NCBI GenBank assembly: GCA_030054025.1
Contig: JASGCQ010000002.1
Location: 1-64,000, forward strand
Length of the DNA: 64,000 bases
Direction of reading: 5' to 3'
DNA from: Phycisphaerales bacterium
GTDB taxonomy: Bacteria > Bacteroidota > Bacteroidia > Chitinophagales > Chitinophagaceae
Made by a program: the position numbers and the translations under genes
Shown here: positions 22,820 through 32,041 of the stretch, piece by piece
Layout: each line of letters starts with the position of its first letter
Numbering within the stretch: position 1 is the first letter of the stretch
Notes under the pieces: model-generated
What the model was told of the DNA's origin: nothing
The model's input: only the letters and a program-made list of their open reading frames with translations
The model's database searches: none

Positions 22820-23485
22820 ATGAAAAAAATATTTTTATCTATCCTTGCAGCATCTGCAATATTTGCGTCTTGCCAAGATGCGCCCAAAGCCGACACTGCT
22901 ACTGTGGGTGAGGCACAAAAAGTTGATTCTGCAATAAGCGGATCTACTGAATACAAAATAGATTTAGCTCAAACTAAAGTAGAATTCGTAGCAACCAAAC
23001 CTGTAGCTAAGCACCACGGCACTATAGACATTAAAGAAGGTAAGTTGATGATAGAAGCCAGTGCGATTAAAGGTGGTAATTTCGTAATTGATTTAGGAAC
23101 ATTAAAAACAAACGATCAAGACAGCATTGGTAATGCTAAATTAGGCGGACACTTAATGAGTCCCGACTTTTTTGATGTAACCAAATACCCAACTGCAAGT
23201 TTCGAAATTAGCAGTGTTGCCTCTGGTGTAGATTCTTCTATCAAAGAAGTTATCATGAAAGATGCTACGCATACTATTACTGGCAACCTTACTTTGAAAG
23301 GTGTAACTAAAAGCATTTCATTCCCTGCAAAAGTGTCTATGAATGGTGCTGTAGTCAGTGCAGATGCCAATTTTAATATTGACCGCACACAATGGAATTT
23401 GAGCTATGGTAATGATAAATCTTTGAAAGACAAATTCATTAGCCCAATCGTTAATATTGGATTGCACTTGGTTGCCAACAAATAA
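22820..23485 (+). CDS. YceI-family lipoprotein
   Basis: The predicted protein has 221 residues. A lipoprotein signal peptide ends in the lipobox IFASC (Cys18), followed by a short linker and a YceI domain from about 45: YKIDLAQTKVEFVATKPVAKHHG, GGNFVIDLGTLKTND, LGGHLMSPDFFDVTKYPTASFE, ITGNLTLKGVTKSISFP, FNIDRTQWNLSYG. YceI proteins are lipocalin-like and bind polyisoprenoids or similar amphiphiles; their role is not settled. It is anchored to the outer or inner membrane facing the periplasm. It is monocistronic, with its own promoter and terminator. Confidence 0.93.
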   Translation: MKKIFLSILAASAIFASCQDAPKADTATVGEAQKVDSAISGSTEYKIDLAQTKVEFVATKPVAKHHGTIDIKEGKLMIEASAIKGGNFVIDLGTLKTNDQDSIGNAKLGGHLMSPDFFDVTKYPTASFEISSVASGVDSSIKEVIMKDATHTITGNLTLKGVTKSISFPAKVSMNGAVVSADANFNIDRTQWNLSYGNDKSLKDKFISPIVNIGLHLVANK

Positions 23486-23514
23486 TATCGACTCATAAAA
23501 GTTTAATAAAAAAC

Positions 23515-23547
23515 AATCCCTTGCAAATCCTTCTGCAAGGGATTTTT
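23515..23547 (+). terminator. Terminator of the YceI gene
   Basis: An 11-bp stem (AATCCCTTGCA / TGCAAGGGATT) with an 8-nt loop followed by T5. Its T run merges into the -7 box of the next gene. Confidence 0.88.
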
Positions 23548-23554
23548 ACTTTTG
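23547..23554 (+). promoter_or_regulatory. -7 box (TACTTTTG) of the FUSC gene
   Basis: An exact TAnnTTTG followed by C, directly abutting the YceI terminator and 10 bp before the ATG at 23565. The 5' leader would be very short. Confidence 0.6.
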
Positions 23555-23564
23555 CACCTCATAC

Positions 23565-25757
23565 ATGTCATTTATCAAATCATTTTTTTCATACAAGTCA
23601 TTAAATAAGCTAGTAGAAAACGAAAGCTACGAGCCTATGCTCTCTTGGGGCATCAGAATGACCTTTGCCGTCATTGTACCCCTATTTTATGCTTTATATA
23701 GTCATAAAATGAACGAGGCAATGTGGACAATAGCGGCAGCAGAAAGTATTGGCTGGGTAGAATTGAAAGGTTCCTTTGCCCAGCGAGTACGCGTGCTACT
23801 AGGAGGAGTATTTTTGTCAATCCTATTTGGCTTTGCAGGCAGTGTCAGCAGCAATAGTTTAAACTTGAGTGTCTTGCTCATGCTACTTGTGGTATTTATC
23901 GCCACCTTATTCAAAAACTTGGGCGAAAGAGGCAGTGGATTGTCATTGACGGTATATGTTATGTTTATCATTGGAAATGCCTTCCCCGTAACTAATTTTC
24001 AAGAAGTCATTCTGCGCAGCGAATATATTGCTATTGGTGGCGCGTGGACATTTTTAGTAGGCACAGTAGCCAGCCTTTTTATTTCCGTACAAACTCCGTA
24101 CAAACGCTCAATTGCCTTCATCTGGAAATCTACGGCATCATTAGCTGCTGCAATAGACCAAGGGTGGGATGGTCGTTCGGTCAAAACGAGTACACGAGAA
24201 ATCTATCTGAAAGAAAAAGAGGTAAATGCAGCAATTGATAGATCTTTAGAATTATACGAAAAAAGAGCTTATCAAAATAACCACGAGAATGAGAACTCCA
24301 AGCAAATGGCACAATTGCGCAAATCTGCCTACCTCACCAGTGCTACTTTAATGGCACTAGCAGAAGAATTGGAAAGAATTGATATGAACTTGCTCAGTGG
24401 CGGGCAAAAACAATCCATACATGCCTTGCTCAAATCAATCGAAATTATTTGCGAACGAATGACCATCTACACGGTAACAGGCAAATCGGAAGAAGAAATG
24501 CTCTTGCAGTCTCGCATTATTCGTTTGCAAAACATGTGCGCACTCCTCTGCGAAAGCAAGATTGAAGATAGCCAACGTGATGCTATTGATAAAATATTAC
24601 GCTTTGTAGAGCGGTTAATAAAACTTGTAGAAAATTCTATGGGGCATATTAATTCCGTATCGGGTGACCGCAAAGTATATCGTTCTTACTCGCTGATGAA
24701 AACACTGCTCATCTTGCATCACAAGCACTGGATAGATAGTATCCGAAGATTGGCAAATATCAATACCCATTCATTCAGATATGCCTTACGAACATCTATT
24801 ATAGCTACTCTTGCCCTATTTATATATAAATGGTTCAATATTCCTCACGGATATTGGCTGCCTTTCACGGTCATGATTGTGGTACAACCTTACTTTGGGG
24901 CTACGCTCAAAAAGGCATTCGATAGAGTACTGGGTACCGTATTAGGTGTTATTGCAGGCGGCTTGTTATTAGCCTTACCCACAGACTTGCATATAAAAAC
25001 AATACTCCTGGTTATCTGTCCTATTCTGATGGTCTATTTTTTAAGAACCGGCTACGGTGTCGCTACTTTCTTTATCAGCATCTTTTTGGTTGCCCTTTTC
25101 GCCGCAGAAAACAATCTAGATAATAACGTAATTGTCATTAGAGCATTAAGTACTATAGCAGGGGCAGTATTGGCTGTCGTGGGCGAATTTGCATTATTGC
25201 CAACATGGGATAAAAAATGGCTGCCTCGACATATCACTGCTGCCATACATACCAATTACAATTACTTCTTATTTTCCTATTTCCCCAATTTGTTTACTTC
25301 TGCCCACCAATGGACATCTTACCGAAGGTTGGCAGAATCGAAAAACAGTAATGCCTTTGATTCTTTCAACAGATACTTGCAAGAACCCACCACAAAAGAC
25401 AAAGATTACATCTTGTATTATCAATTGATTTCTCATTGCATTCGTATCACCAGAGAATTGAATAATTACCATTTAGAAGCAGAGTCCAATAAATATAATT
25501 TTGATAGCAAAGGCTTTTTGGCACGAAAATTGGTTATTAAAGACTGCTTGGTTCAGTTTAATCGTATTGAATATGATCTCAAGAAAATGACGGTGGGATT
25601 GGATAAAGAAATTCCCCAACAAATTTTTGAAGACATTGAACCAAGCACAATTCCTATCAACGACATTCAGTCTATCTATATAGACAAACTCAACGTAGAG
25701 CTGAATGCCTTTGTAAGGGATATGAGCAAATGGTCGGGAAAACAATTTAACGAATAA
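23565..25757 (+). CDS. FUSC-family (YccS/YhfK-like) inner-membrane protein
   Basis: This 730-residue protein has the two-block layout of the fusaric acid resistance/YccS family: an N-terminal cluster of about six membrane segments (roughly 30-170), a soluble helical region (about 180-400), a second cluster (about 405-540) beginning with FRYALRTSIIATLALFIYKW, and a C-terminal soluble domain. HGYWLPFTVMIVVQPYFGATLKKAFDRVLGTVLG (second block, quoted by its conserved segments WLPFTVMIVVQP and RVLGTVLG) is the family hallmark. These proteins are thought to export aromatic acids or related compounds; the substrate is unknown here. The next gene starts 15 bp after it. Confidence 0.9.
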   Translation: MSFIKSFFSYKSLNKLVENESYEPMLSWGIRMTFAVIVPLFYALYSHKMNEAMWTIAAAESIGWVELKGSFAQRVRVLLGGVFLSILFGFAGSVSSNSLNLSVLLMLLVVFIATLFKNLGERGSGLSLTVYVMFIIGNAFPVTNFQEVILRSEYIAIGGAWTFLVGTVASLFISVQTPYKRSIAFIWKSTASLAAAIDQGWDGRSVKTSTREIYLKEKEVNAAIDRSLELYEKRAYQNNHENENSKQMAQLRKSAYLTSATLMALAEELERIDMNLLSGGQKQSIHALLKSIEIICERMTIYTVTGKSEEEMLLQSRIIRLQNMCALLCESKIEDSQRDAIDKILRFVERLIKLVENSMGHINSVSGDRKVYRSYSLMKTLLILHHKHWIDSIRRLANINTHSFRYALRTSIIATLALFIYKWFNIPHGYWLPFTVMIVVQPYFGATLKKAFDRVLGTVLGVIAGGLLLALPTDLHIKTILLVICPILMVYFLRTGYGVATFFISIFLVALFAAENNLDNNVIVIRALSTIAGAVLAVVGEFALLPTWDKKWLPRHITAAIHTNYNYFLFSYFPNLFTSAHQWTSYRRLAESKNSNAFDSFNRYLQEPTTKDKDYILYYQLISHCIRITRELNNYHLEAESNKYNFDSKGFLARKLVIKDCLVQFNRIEYDLKKMTVGLDKEIPQQIFEDIEPSTIPINDIQSIYIDKLNVELNAFVRDMSKWSGKQFNE

Positions 25758-25772
25758 GATTTATTATCCTAA

Positions 25773-26690
25773 ATGGCAAGAATTGCGACCTCAATCTTTT
25801 TGGTTTTACTTTCTAGTTTTTCAGCTTCGGCTCAAGATATAGATACCACCATTATGGGCATGCACTTCACCATGGATGAAGTGGTGATAAAAGCAGCAAA
25901 AAAAGGTTGGGATGTAGACGGGTTTATTCGCAGAATGAAAACAGACACTACATTTTATAAGGCTTTTCTCGGACTCAAAGTAGTGCCTTACACTTCGGAC
26001 AATGAAATTACTTTTTATGATGAAGTGGGCAAAAATATTGCCCATCTCGAAAACAGAACAGAACAAACGGTAAAAGCCAATTGCAAAACAGTTCGAATTT
26101 CAAATGAAAAAGTAAGTGGCAATTATTTTGACAGAAAAAAACAGCCAAGATATTATACCTCTCAACTCTTGCACAACCTCTTTACGAAGCCTTGCGAAAA
26201 CGAATGCGGAATATCCGATTTGATTGCCCAAAATAAAGTTGAAAAACCCAGAATGGATAAAAATATTGAGCAATTAAAACAATTGGTCTTTAATCCTGGT
26301 AGCAAAATATCAGGAGTGCCACTTGCTGGCAACAAAGTTTCCATTTTCGAAGAAAAAATTTCCACCAAATACGAGTTCAAATTAAAGTTTGTAAGCTTCA
26401 ACGGTGACGAATGCTATTTGTTTCAAGCCATTCCCAAAGAAGCTTATAAAGACGATGTCGTATTCAATCAATTAGACACTTGGTTTCGGATAGATGATTT
26501 TGCAATTGTAGCCAGAGATTATGCACTTTCTTATCACACCCTTTTGTTCGACTTTGATGTCAAAATGAAAGTGCGCTTGGAAAAAGTGGGCAAACGTCTA
26601 TTGCCCTCTACGATAGATTATAGCGGCAATTGGCATGTGCTGTCGCAAAAACGAGAGCGCGCTAAATTCAGAATTTTATTCGATTATTAG
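25773..26690 (+). CDS. Exported protein of unknown function
   Basis: The predicted protein has 305 residues. The signal peptide ends in SSFSASAQ, and the mature part starts DIDTTIMGMHFTMDEVVIKAAKKGWDVDGF. There are conserved-looking Cys residues (…PCENECG…), no hydrophobic segments, and a beta-rich C-terminal half ending RERAKFRILFDY. Opening with a short plug-like TMDEVVIKA segment is seen in several Bacteroidota envelope proteins, but no domain is recognised. It lies 15 bp after the FUSC gene and is probably co-transcribed with it. It converges with miaE 9 bp away with no hairpin between. Confidence 0.72.
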   Translation: MARIATSIFLVLLSSFSASAQDIDTTIMGMHFTMDEVVIKAAKKGWDVDGFIRRMKTDTTFYKAFLGLKVVPYTSDNEITFYDEVGKNIAHLENRTEQTVKANCKTVRISNEKVSGNYFDRKKQPRYYTSQLLHNLFTKPCENECGISDLIAQNKVEKPRMDKNIEQLKQLVFNPGSKISGVPLAGNKVSIFEEKISTKYEFKLKFVSFNGDECYLFQAIPKEAYKDDVVFNQLDTWFRIDDFAIVARDYALSYHTLLFDFDVKMKVRLEKVGKRLLPSTIDYSGNWHVLSQKRERAKFRILFDY

Positions 26691-26699
26691 GTGCAAAGA

Positions 26700-27311
26700 T
26701 TAATGAATCCTATCCCCTCTTACTTCTAGATTTTTCATAATTTCGGCTTCATAATCCAAAAATTCTTGCCATCGTCTTTCTGTCCGCTCTTGAGACGTGT
26801 ACTGAGAAGCTAAATTTATCAGCAAACGATAATGACCTGCCTCTGCAACCATAAATTTATGATAGAATTGTTTGAGTTTATTGTCATTGATATACAAAGA
26901 CAGCAACCTGAATCGCTCACAACTTCTGGCTTCTATCAAGGCAAAGGAAATGAGCCTTTCCGCCAATCTTTCTAAACGCGCTCCGGGCTTTTGTTCAAAT
27001 TTTCTCAACTCATTGACATACACATCCTTTCTTTGAATGCCTAAAGCCAAGCCTCTTTTATCCAATTCGGCAAGAACTGTTCTGAAATGTCCCCACTCTT
27101 CGGTAACAATTGGAGATAGTTCTCGCACCAAATCATGGCATTCCGAATAGGTTTGTATTAATGAGATACAAGACAGGGCTGCTTTCTGTTCGCAATAAGC
27201 ATGGTCGGTCAAAATATCTGCGATATTCATTTCAGCCATATTAGCCCAACGGGGGTCTGTGGGCAAAATCAAACCTAATACATGTTTATGCTCTTCGGGT
27301 ACTATTCTCAT
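26700..27311 (-). CDS. miaE: tRNA 2-methylthio-N6-isopentenyladenosine-37 hydroxylase
   Basis: MiaE is a non-heme di-iron oxygenase that hydroxylates ms2i6A37 in tRNAs reading UNN codons. The 203 residues form a ferritin-like four-helix bundle with the metal-ligand motifs visible: DHAYCEQKAA, TEEWGHFRTVL (E-x2-H), LIEARSCERF and VAEAGHYRLLI (E-x2-H). PTDPRWANMAEMNIADIL is the usual N-terminal segment. It is monocistronic with an exact -7 box 26 bp before the ATG. Confidence 0.93.
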   Translation of the reverse strand: MRIVPEEHKHVLGLILPTDPRWANMAEMNIADILTDHAYCEQKAALSCISLIQTYSECHDLVRELSPIVTEEWGHFRTVLAELDKRGLALGIQRKDVYVNELRKFEQKPGARLERLAERLISFALIEARSCERFRLLSLYINDNKLKQFYHKFMVAEAGHYRLLINLASQYTSQERTERRWQEFLDYEAEIMKNLEVRGDRIH

Positions 27312-27337
27312 TGTATTATTGACTCATTAAGGGCGAA

Positions 27338-27345
27338 CAAAAGTA
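27338..27345 (-). promoter_or_regulatory. -7 box (TACTTTTG) of miaE
   Basis: An exact TAnnTTTG match on the minus strand, 26 bp upstream of the miaE ATG. Confidence 0.58.
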
Positions 27346-27372
27346 ATCAAGAATATTTTTGTGTACAAAACA

Positions 27373-27402
27373 AAGGCTATCATTCGTACAAATGATAGCC
27401 TT
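27373..27402 (-). terminator. Terminator of the FadL-like OMP gene
   Basis: A 12-bp perfect stem (AAGGCTATCATT / AATGATAGCCTT) with a 6-nt loop, followed on the minus strand by a T-rich run. It lies 25 bp past the stop at 27427. Confidence 0.9.
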
Positions 27403-27426
27403 GACAATATTTTATCTTTTTAGTTT

Positions 27427-28911
27427 TTAGAATTTCCAACCTACTGTGAGTACACCGCTGGTCAAGCTATTTTTTGTTGTAGCAATTGTTGGTTGGCTAT
27501 AACCCATAGAGCCATCCAATACGTAAGGTTGCTCTTGAGTAGTATAAGCACTATTAACGATACCAAAGTCAACATAAGCGTCTTCGAAACGATATCCAAA
27601 GCCAAAGGAGATGTCGGTGCGATTGGTTTGATAATCGCCGGATTTGTAGGGAGAGCCGTAATAACCCATTCCACCGCGCACCCTAAACTGATCGAACCGA
27701 AGCTCTACTCCGCCCCTGATATTAGAAGCTGACCCATAAATATTTTTAATACTGGCATTATATGAATTTTGTGTCGTTTTATTATCCATATTATAGCGCA
27801 TGGTTGCATAATTGACATATTCGTAATCTACCGACACAAAACCATATTTGCCCAACATACCCGTTGCACTGAGAATGGCTTTGAAGGGTGTTGTGAGATG
27901 ATAATCATTTTGATTGCTGGGCGAAACAATTTTATTGCTTCCGTATAATTTGCTCACTACATTAATATCATTGCCCGAAGTTTCGGTCATCGAATAGAAA
28001 GTAGGAGTATGAAAGGCAATTCCCGCACGGAAATAATCATTAAATTTATAAATAGCCCCTAATTTTAGATTGACACCTGTACCTGTTGTTTTGTAACTTT
28101 CATTATAAGTAAAACGGTCAAAACTATCACTGGCATTAGCATCATGGGTCTTCTCTACATAAGATGTGTTGACTTTATGATTGAGCATCGTAATACCCAA
28201 TGTAGCTCCTAATAAAAATTTTTCTTGATAATTGCCCCCCAAGGATAATGCAAATTCATTTACCCCCCCCTTTTCTTGCACAGATTTGAACTGATCAAGA
28301 CCCTTGGCTATGGGCACCAATGAGAGTCGATTGCTAGACAACAAGTAGGATTGATAACCTAAATAGGCAGGAGTACCTTGATCGTCTGTTGTACTTGATG
28401 GATAATTAAGTGCGTCTGCTTCAAAATATTGACTACCTGAGTTTTTGTTATTAGTACCTCTGTAATTATAATCTCTGCTAAAGTCGGCAGTATGATTAAC
28501 CCCTATCCCAAAAGAAACTGATTTCCAATCTGCATTTTCATAATCCCTACCTGAAGCTTTGGATGTAAAAACAGTACCTATATTATTAAAGCCAAAACGG
28601 GTACCGTTATCACTTGAAGAAGTGCCGGTATATTCGCTATTCGTACCATTAAATCTCAAACCCGGTGTTAGCATAAACTCAGAAGTACGATACATTCCCA
28701 ATCCAGCAGGGTTTACATTTACTGTGCTAAAGTCGCCCCCAACAGAACCTAATGCGCCGCCAAAACCTATGGAGCGTGCTGTTCCATAAGAAGCTGTTTG
28801 ACCATATTTGCCCGCATCAATAACACTTTGAGCATTACCTACTTGGGTTAAAAACACACTAGAAAGGGAGAGACTAAGAATTTTGCAAACACCTGAGTTC
28901 ATAATTGTCAT
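27427..28911 (-). CDS. OMPP1/FadL-type outer-membrane transport protein
   Basis: This 494-residue beta-barrel has a signal peptide (ending in TQVGNAQ). It begins SYGTARSIGFGGALGSVGGDFSTVNVNPAGLGMYRTSEF: the ARS.G.GGA…D…..NPAG segment is the FadL/OMPP1 N-terminal hatch signature (here quoted by its conserved positions near residues 40-75). It ends in a strand finishing GWKF. FadL proteins let hydrophobic molecules cross the outer membrane by lateral diffusion. Bacteroidota have several with unknown ligands, sometimes called hemin receptors. Confidence 0.87.
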   Translation of the reverse strand: MTIMNSGVCKILSLSLSSVFLTQVGNAQSVIDAGKYGQTASYGTARSIGFGGALGSVGGDFSTVNVNPAGLGMYRTSEFMLTPGLRFNGTNSEYTGTSSSDNGTRFGFNNIGTVFTSKASGRDYENADWKSVSFGIGVNHTADFSRDYNYRGTNNKNSGSQYFEADALNYPSSTTDDQGTPAYLGYQSYLLSSNRLSLVPIAKGLDQFKSVQEKGGVNEFALSLGGNYQEKFLLGATLGITMLNHKVNTSYVEKTHDANASDSFDRFTYNESYKTTGTGVNLKLGAIYKFNDYFRAGIAFHTPTFYSMTETSGNDINVVSKLYGSNKIVSPSNQNDYHLTTPFKAILSATGMLGKYGFVSVDYEYVNYATMRYNMDNKTTQNSYNASIKNIYGSASNIRGGVELRFDQFRVRGGMGYYGSPYKSGDYQTNRTDISFGFGYRFEDAYVDFGIVNSAYTTQEQPYVLDGSMGYSQPTIATTKNSLTSGVLTVGWKF

Positions 28912-29020
28912 TTTTATAAAGCTTTTGAATAAAGTATAGAGTTAAGGCATAAGGCTATACGCCAAATAGTTTAGCCATTTTTTTAAATAGATACGTTGAA
29001 ATTGAGTTTAATTGAAAGGG

Positions 29021-30163
29021 CTAGCGTCTGCCGCCGCCAAATCCGCCGCCACCTCCACGGGAGCCACCACCGCCTCCATTGAATACAGGGGCAGAGCGTT
29101 GTTGCTGAGGAACCGATTGCTGTTGCATAGGCACTGATTGCTGATAATCCCTTCTATTCATCTGAATATTACCATTGTTGCGCATCGGAACAGATTGCTG
29201 TGTATTTTCACGATTCATTTGTTGGTAATTTCTATCCCCACCTCTATATCCTTCATGTGCCCTTCTATCACTTGTACTTGCATTATCCATTTGCCTACTT
29301 TCGTAATTAGGACGATTGTTCATCTGTTGGCTATTATCAAAACGACCTTCGCGTTTACGAGATTCTGAGTTGAAGCCTCTTTGCTGAGAATATTGATTAT
29401 TCATACGTTCTTCTCGTCCTCCACCCATATTTGATTGTTGTGTTTGTCTGAATCCACCACCTCTAAAACCACCATTATTGGGGTAGTTAGTTATAGAACG
29501 TGCATTATTGTTAGTAATGTTATTCATAGAGTATCGTGGACCATAAGTTACATTATTGTACCTTGATGCATACCCGCCATTGTAATATCCATTACCATAT
29601 CCATACATACCAGCATAATAGCCATTCCAGTAATTGTTGTAGTAGCCACAGCCTCCATAGCCCCATCCGTTACCCCAACCGAAAGAATAAACAGGTGAAT
29701 AATAATAACTGTTAAAACCACCATATCCATACCAAGACTGCCATCCCCAATAGGAGTTCCAGTAAGGACTACCGCCAAATCCAATACTGATAGACGAACG
29801 ATACCATGGACTCCAACCCCAATAAGGATCTACCCAATAGGGATTGTACCAATAAGGATTATTGAAGGAACTAAAATAAGGACGATAGTAAAAACTACGA
29901 CTACCGAAACGATTGAAGTATGTAGAATAATAATAGTCATTATCATCTGTAGTCGAATAACGATTTTGGTCGTCATCTTCGTACTGGTCATTATTTTGGT
30001 TGTCGTTGCGATGCGCCCAATCATACTTAGCTTGTTCTCTTGCCTCTTTTTGTGCATCCGAACCGCTATAATAAATATCATCTTGATAGGTGTTTTTACT
30101 CTGTGCATCAGCTATGCCAATTGCAACGAGACTAAATAACCCCAAAAAAATTAAGTTTTTCAT
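29021..30163 (-). CDS. Exported Tyr/Asn/Gly/Gln-rich low-complexity protein
   Basis: From the ATG at 30163 the signal peptide MKNLIFLGLFSLVAIGIADAQ is clear. The 47 codons upstream in frame look non-coding and lack a good start. The mature protein has an acidic DDDQNRYSTTDDNDYYYS stretch, a long Tyr/Gly/Trp/Asn-rich region with YWNPYW-like repeats, then Arg/Gln/Asn-rich sequence with two MNRR/E-QQSVPM repeats and a Gly-Arg terminus (GGGFGGGRR). No domain is recognisable. Composition suggests a disordered or self-assembling surface or matrix protein, which is inference. It is divergent from proS. Confidence 0.7.
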   Translation of the reverse strand: MKNLIFLGLFSLVAIGIADAQSKNTYQDDIYYSGSDAQKEAREQAKYDWAHRNDNQNNDQYEDDDQNRYSTTDDNDYYYSTYFNRFGSRSFYYRPYFSSFNNPYWYNPYWVDPYWGWSPWYRSSISIGFGGSPYWNSYWGWQSWYGYGGFNSYYYSPVYSFGWGNGWGYGGCGYYNNYWNGYYAGMYGYGNGYYNGGYASRYNNVTYGPRYSMNNITNNNARSITNYPNNGGFRGGGFRQTQQSNMGGGREERMNNQYSQQRGFNSESRKREGRFDNSQQMNNRPNYESRQMDNASTSDRRAHEGYRGGDRNYQQMNRENTQQSVPMRNNGNIQMNRRDYQQSVPMQQQSVPQQQRSAPVFNGGGGGSRGGGGGFGGGRR

Positions 30164-30219
30164 TGTACTTATTTTATAATGTCTTAAAAACAGCTTCTTA
30201 AAAACTATACCGAATGTAC

Positions 30220-30227
30220 TACATTTG
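30220..30227 (+). promoter_or_regulatory. -7 box (TACATTTG) of proS
   Basis: An exact TAnnTTTG followed by C, 49 bp before the proS ATG at 30277. Confidence 0.58.
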
Positions 30228-30276
30228 CGAGCAGTAATTCTAAAATAAGACTTAAAATAAAAAGCATCGTTTAAAC

Positions 30277-31758
30277 ATGAGCAGCATATTAACAAATCGT
30301 TCACAAGATTATTCTCAATGGTACAATGACTTGGTTCTCAAGGGGGGGCTGGCAGATTATTCAGCAGTACGTGGTTGTATGGTTATCAAACCTTATGGTT
30401 ATGGGCTTTGGGAAAATATGCGGGATGTGTTGGACAAAAAATTTAAAGAAACAGGGCATCAAAATGCTTATTTCCCCTTATTTGTTCCTAAAAGTTTGTT
30501 TGAGGCTGAGGAAAAGAATGCCGAAGGTTTTGCAAAAGAATGTGCCATTGTTACGCACTACCGCCTGAAGGCCGACCCTAACAACAAGGGCAAATTAATT
30601 GTGGACCCTAACGCCAAATTGGAAGAAGAATTGGTGGTGCGCCCTACTTCAGAGGCCATCATCTGGAATACATACAAAAACTGGATTCAGAGTTATCGCG
30701 ACCTACCTATTCTCATCAATCAATGGGCTAATGTGGTACGTTGGGAAATGCGTACCCGCCTCTTTCTTCGCACCGCAGAATTTTTGTGGCAAGAAGGCCA
30801 TACTGCTCATGCTACTAAAGAAGAAGCCATTGCAGAAACCAAACAAATGATTGAAGTCTATGCTCAATTTGCGGAAGAGTATATGGCTATGCCCGTATTG
30901 CGTGGTGTAAAGTCTGCCAACGAACGTTTTGCAGGAGCCGAAGAAACTTATTGCATTGAGGCTTTGATGCAGGATGGGAAAGCCTTACAAGCAGGCACCT
31001 CGCATTTTTTAGGGCAAAATTTTGCCAAAGCATTTGACGTAAAATTTTCGGACAAAAACAACCAATTAGATTATGTATGGGCTACCTCTTGGGGCGTTTC
31101 TACACGATTGATTGGTGCATTGGTAATGGCACACAGTGATGATGAAGGTTTGGTATTGCCACCCAAATTGGCACCGCTGCAAGTAGTGATTGTACCTATT
31201 TACAATAAAGATGAAGCGATTCGTCAACGACTAGACGACAAGGCAAATGAGTTGATAAAAGAGTTGCGTGCAAAAAATATCAGTGTAAAATATGATAATG
31301 ATGACAGCACACGCCCAGGTTGGAAATTTGCCGAACATGAGCTTAAAGGAGTGCCTGTTCGTGTAGCGCTTGGTCCTCGCGATTTAGACAACAATGTAGC
31401 AGAAGTAGCACGCCGAGATACTAAAGAAAAACAAAGCATTTCGATTGATAGTTTAGTGCCGCATATCGAGCAATTATTGACAGACATTCAGCAAAATATG
31501 TACAATCGTGCTTTACAATTGAGAGCCGACAAAAGCAGCAAAGCCGATACATGGGATGAGTTTGTACGATTGCTCGACGAAAAGACAGGCTTCATTTATG
31601 CACATTGGGATGGCACGCCGGAGACTGAAGAAAAAATCAAAGAATTGACCAAAGCTACGATTCGTTGCATACCGTTAGACAATCCTCTGGAAGAAGGCAA
31701 ATGTATTTTAACCGGAAATCCTTCTACCCAAAGAGTAGTGTTTGCAAGAGCTTATTAA
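30277..31758 (+). CDS. proS: Prolyl-tRNA synthetase, archaeal/eukaryotic type
   Basis: This class II synthetase charges tRNA-Pro. It has 493 residues, without the large insertion domain of E. coli-type ProRS. Present are motif 1 region [18 protein letters not shown], motif 2 ([15 protein letters not shown], then [21 protein letters not shown]), the [16 protein letters not shown] proline-site loop, motif 3 around [15 protein letters not shown], an anticodon-binding domain from about 295, and the C-terminal zinc-like domain ending in RVVFARAY. This type (ProS type 3) is usual in Bacteroidota. Confidence 0.97.
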   Translation: MSSILTNRSQDYSQWYNDLVLKGGLADYSAVRGCMVIKPYGYGLWENMRDVLDKKFKETGHQNAYFPLFVPKSLFEAEEKNAEGFAKECAIVTHYRLKADPNNKGKLIVDPNAKLEEELVVRPTSEAIIWNTYKNWIQSYRDLPILINQWANVVRWEMRTRLFLRTAEFLWQEGHTAHATKEEAIAETKQMIEVYAQFAEEYMAMPVLRGVKSANERFAGAEETYCIEALMQDGKALQAGTSHFLGQNFAKAFDVKFSDKNNQLDYVWATSWGVSTRLIGALVMAHSDDEGLVLPPKLAPLQVVIVPIYNKDEAIRQRLDDKANELIKELRAKNISVKYDNDDSTRPGWKFAEHELKGVPVRVALGPRDLDNNVAEVARRDTKEKQSISIDSLVPHIEQLLTDIQQNMYNRALQLRADKSSKADTWDEFVRLLDEKTGFIYAHWDGTPETEEKIKELTKATIRCIPLDNPLEEGKCILTGNPSTQRVVFARAY

Positions 31759-31772
31759 TAGGGTAAGAGTTG

Positions 31773-32000
31773 ATGAACTTATACAGAATAGGTACAACGC
31801 TGATTCTATTGCTTTTTGTCCAATTGAACGCTGTGGCAGTACAATATTTGAGTTTTGAATTTGCAACTACTAAACCATTGGTTCATGCAGTAGGTTCAGT
31901 TTCTGTCATTGACAAGAGAGCGGATACCAATGCTACTTTGGGCAGAGGGAACACAAAAGTAATGAGTCCTTTTACTAATCTCTTGAGTCAAAATCAATAG
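31773..32000 (+). CDS. Small exported hypothetical protein
   Basis: The predicted protein has 75 residues from the ATG at 31773, 14 bp after proS; an adjacent TTG is the alternative. The N-terminal hydrophobic segment (IGTTLILLLFVQLNAVAV) looks like a signal peptide. The remaining 50 residues have no recognisable motif and end at SPFTNLLSQNQ. It could be a genuine small secreted protein or the 5' stub of a longer gene. Its position behind proS suggests co-transcription. Confidence 0.4.
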   Translation: MNLYRIGTTLILLLFVQLNAVAVQYLSFEFATTKPLVHAVGSVSVIDKRADTNATLGRGNTKVMSPFTNLLSQNQ

Positions 32001-32041
32001 AGTTTTTGAAAGCTTAATAGCAGATAAATATTTCCATCCCC

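Noticed and set aside
29830-30108. A 92-codon Met/Ile/Thr-rich open frame inside the low-complexity exported protein gene
   Set aside because: It is an alternate frame of repetitive Tyr/Asn codons with no start signal.
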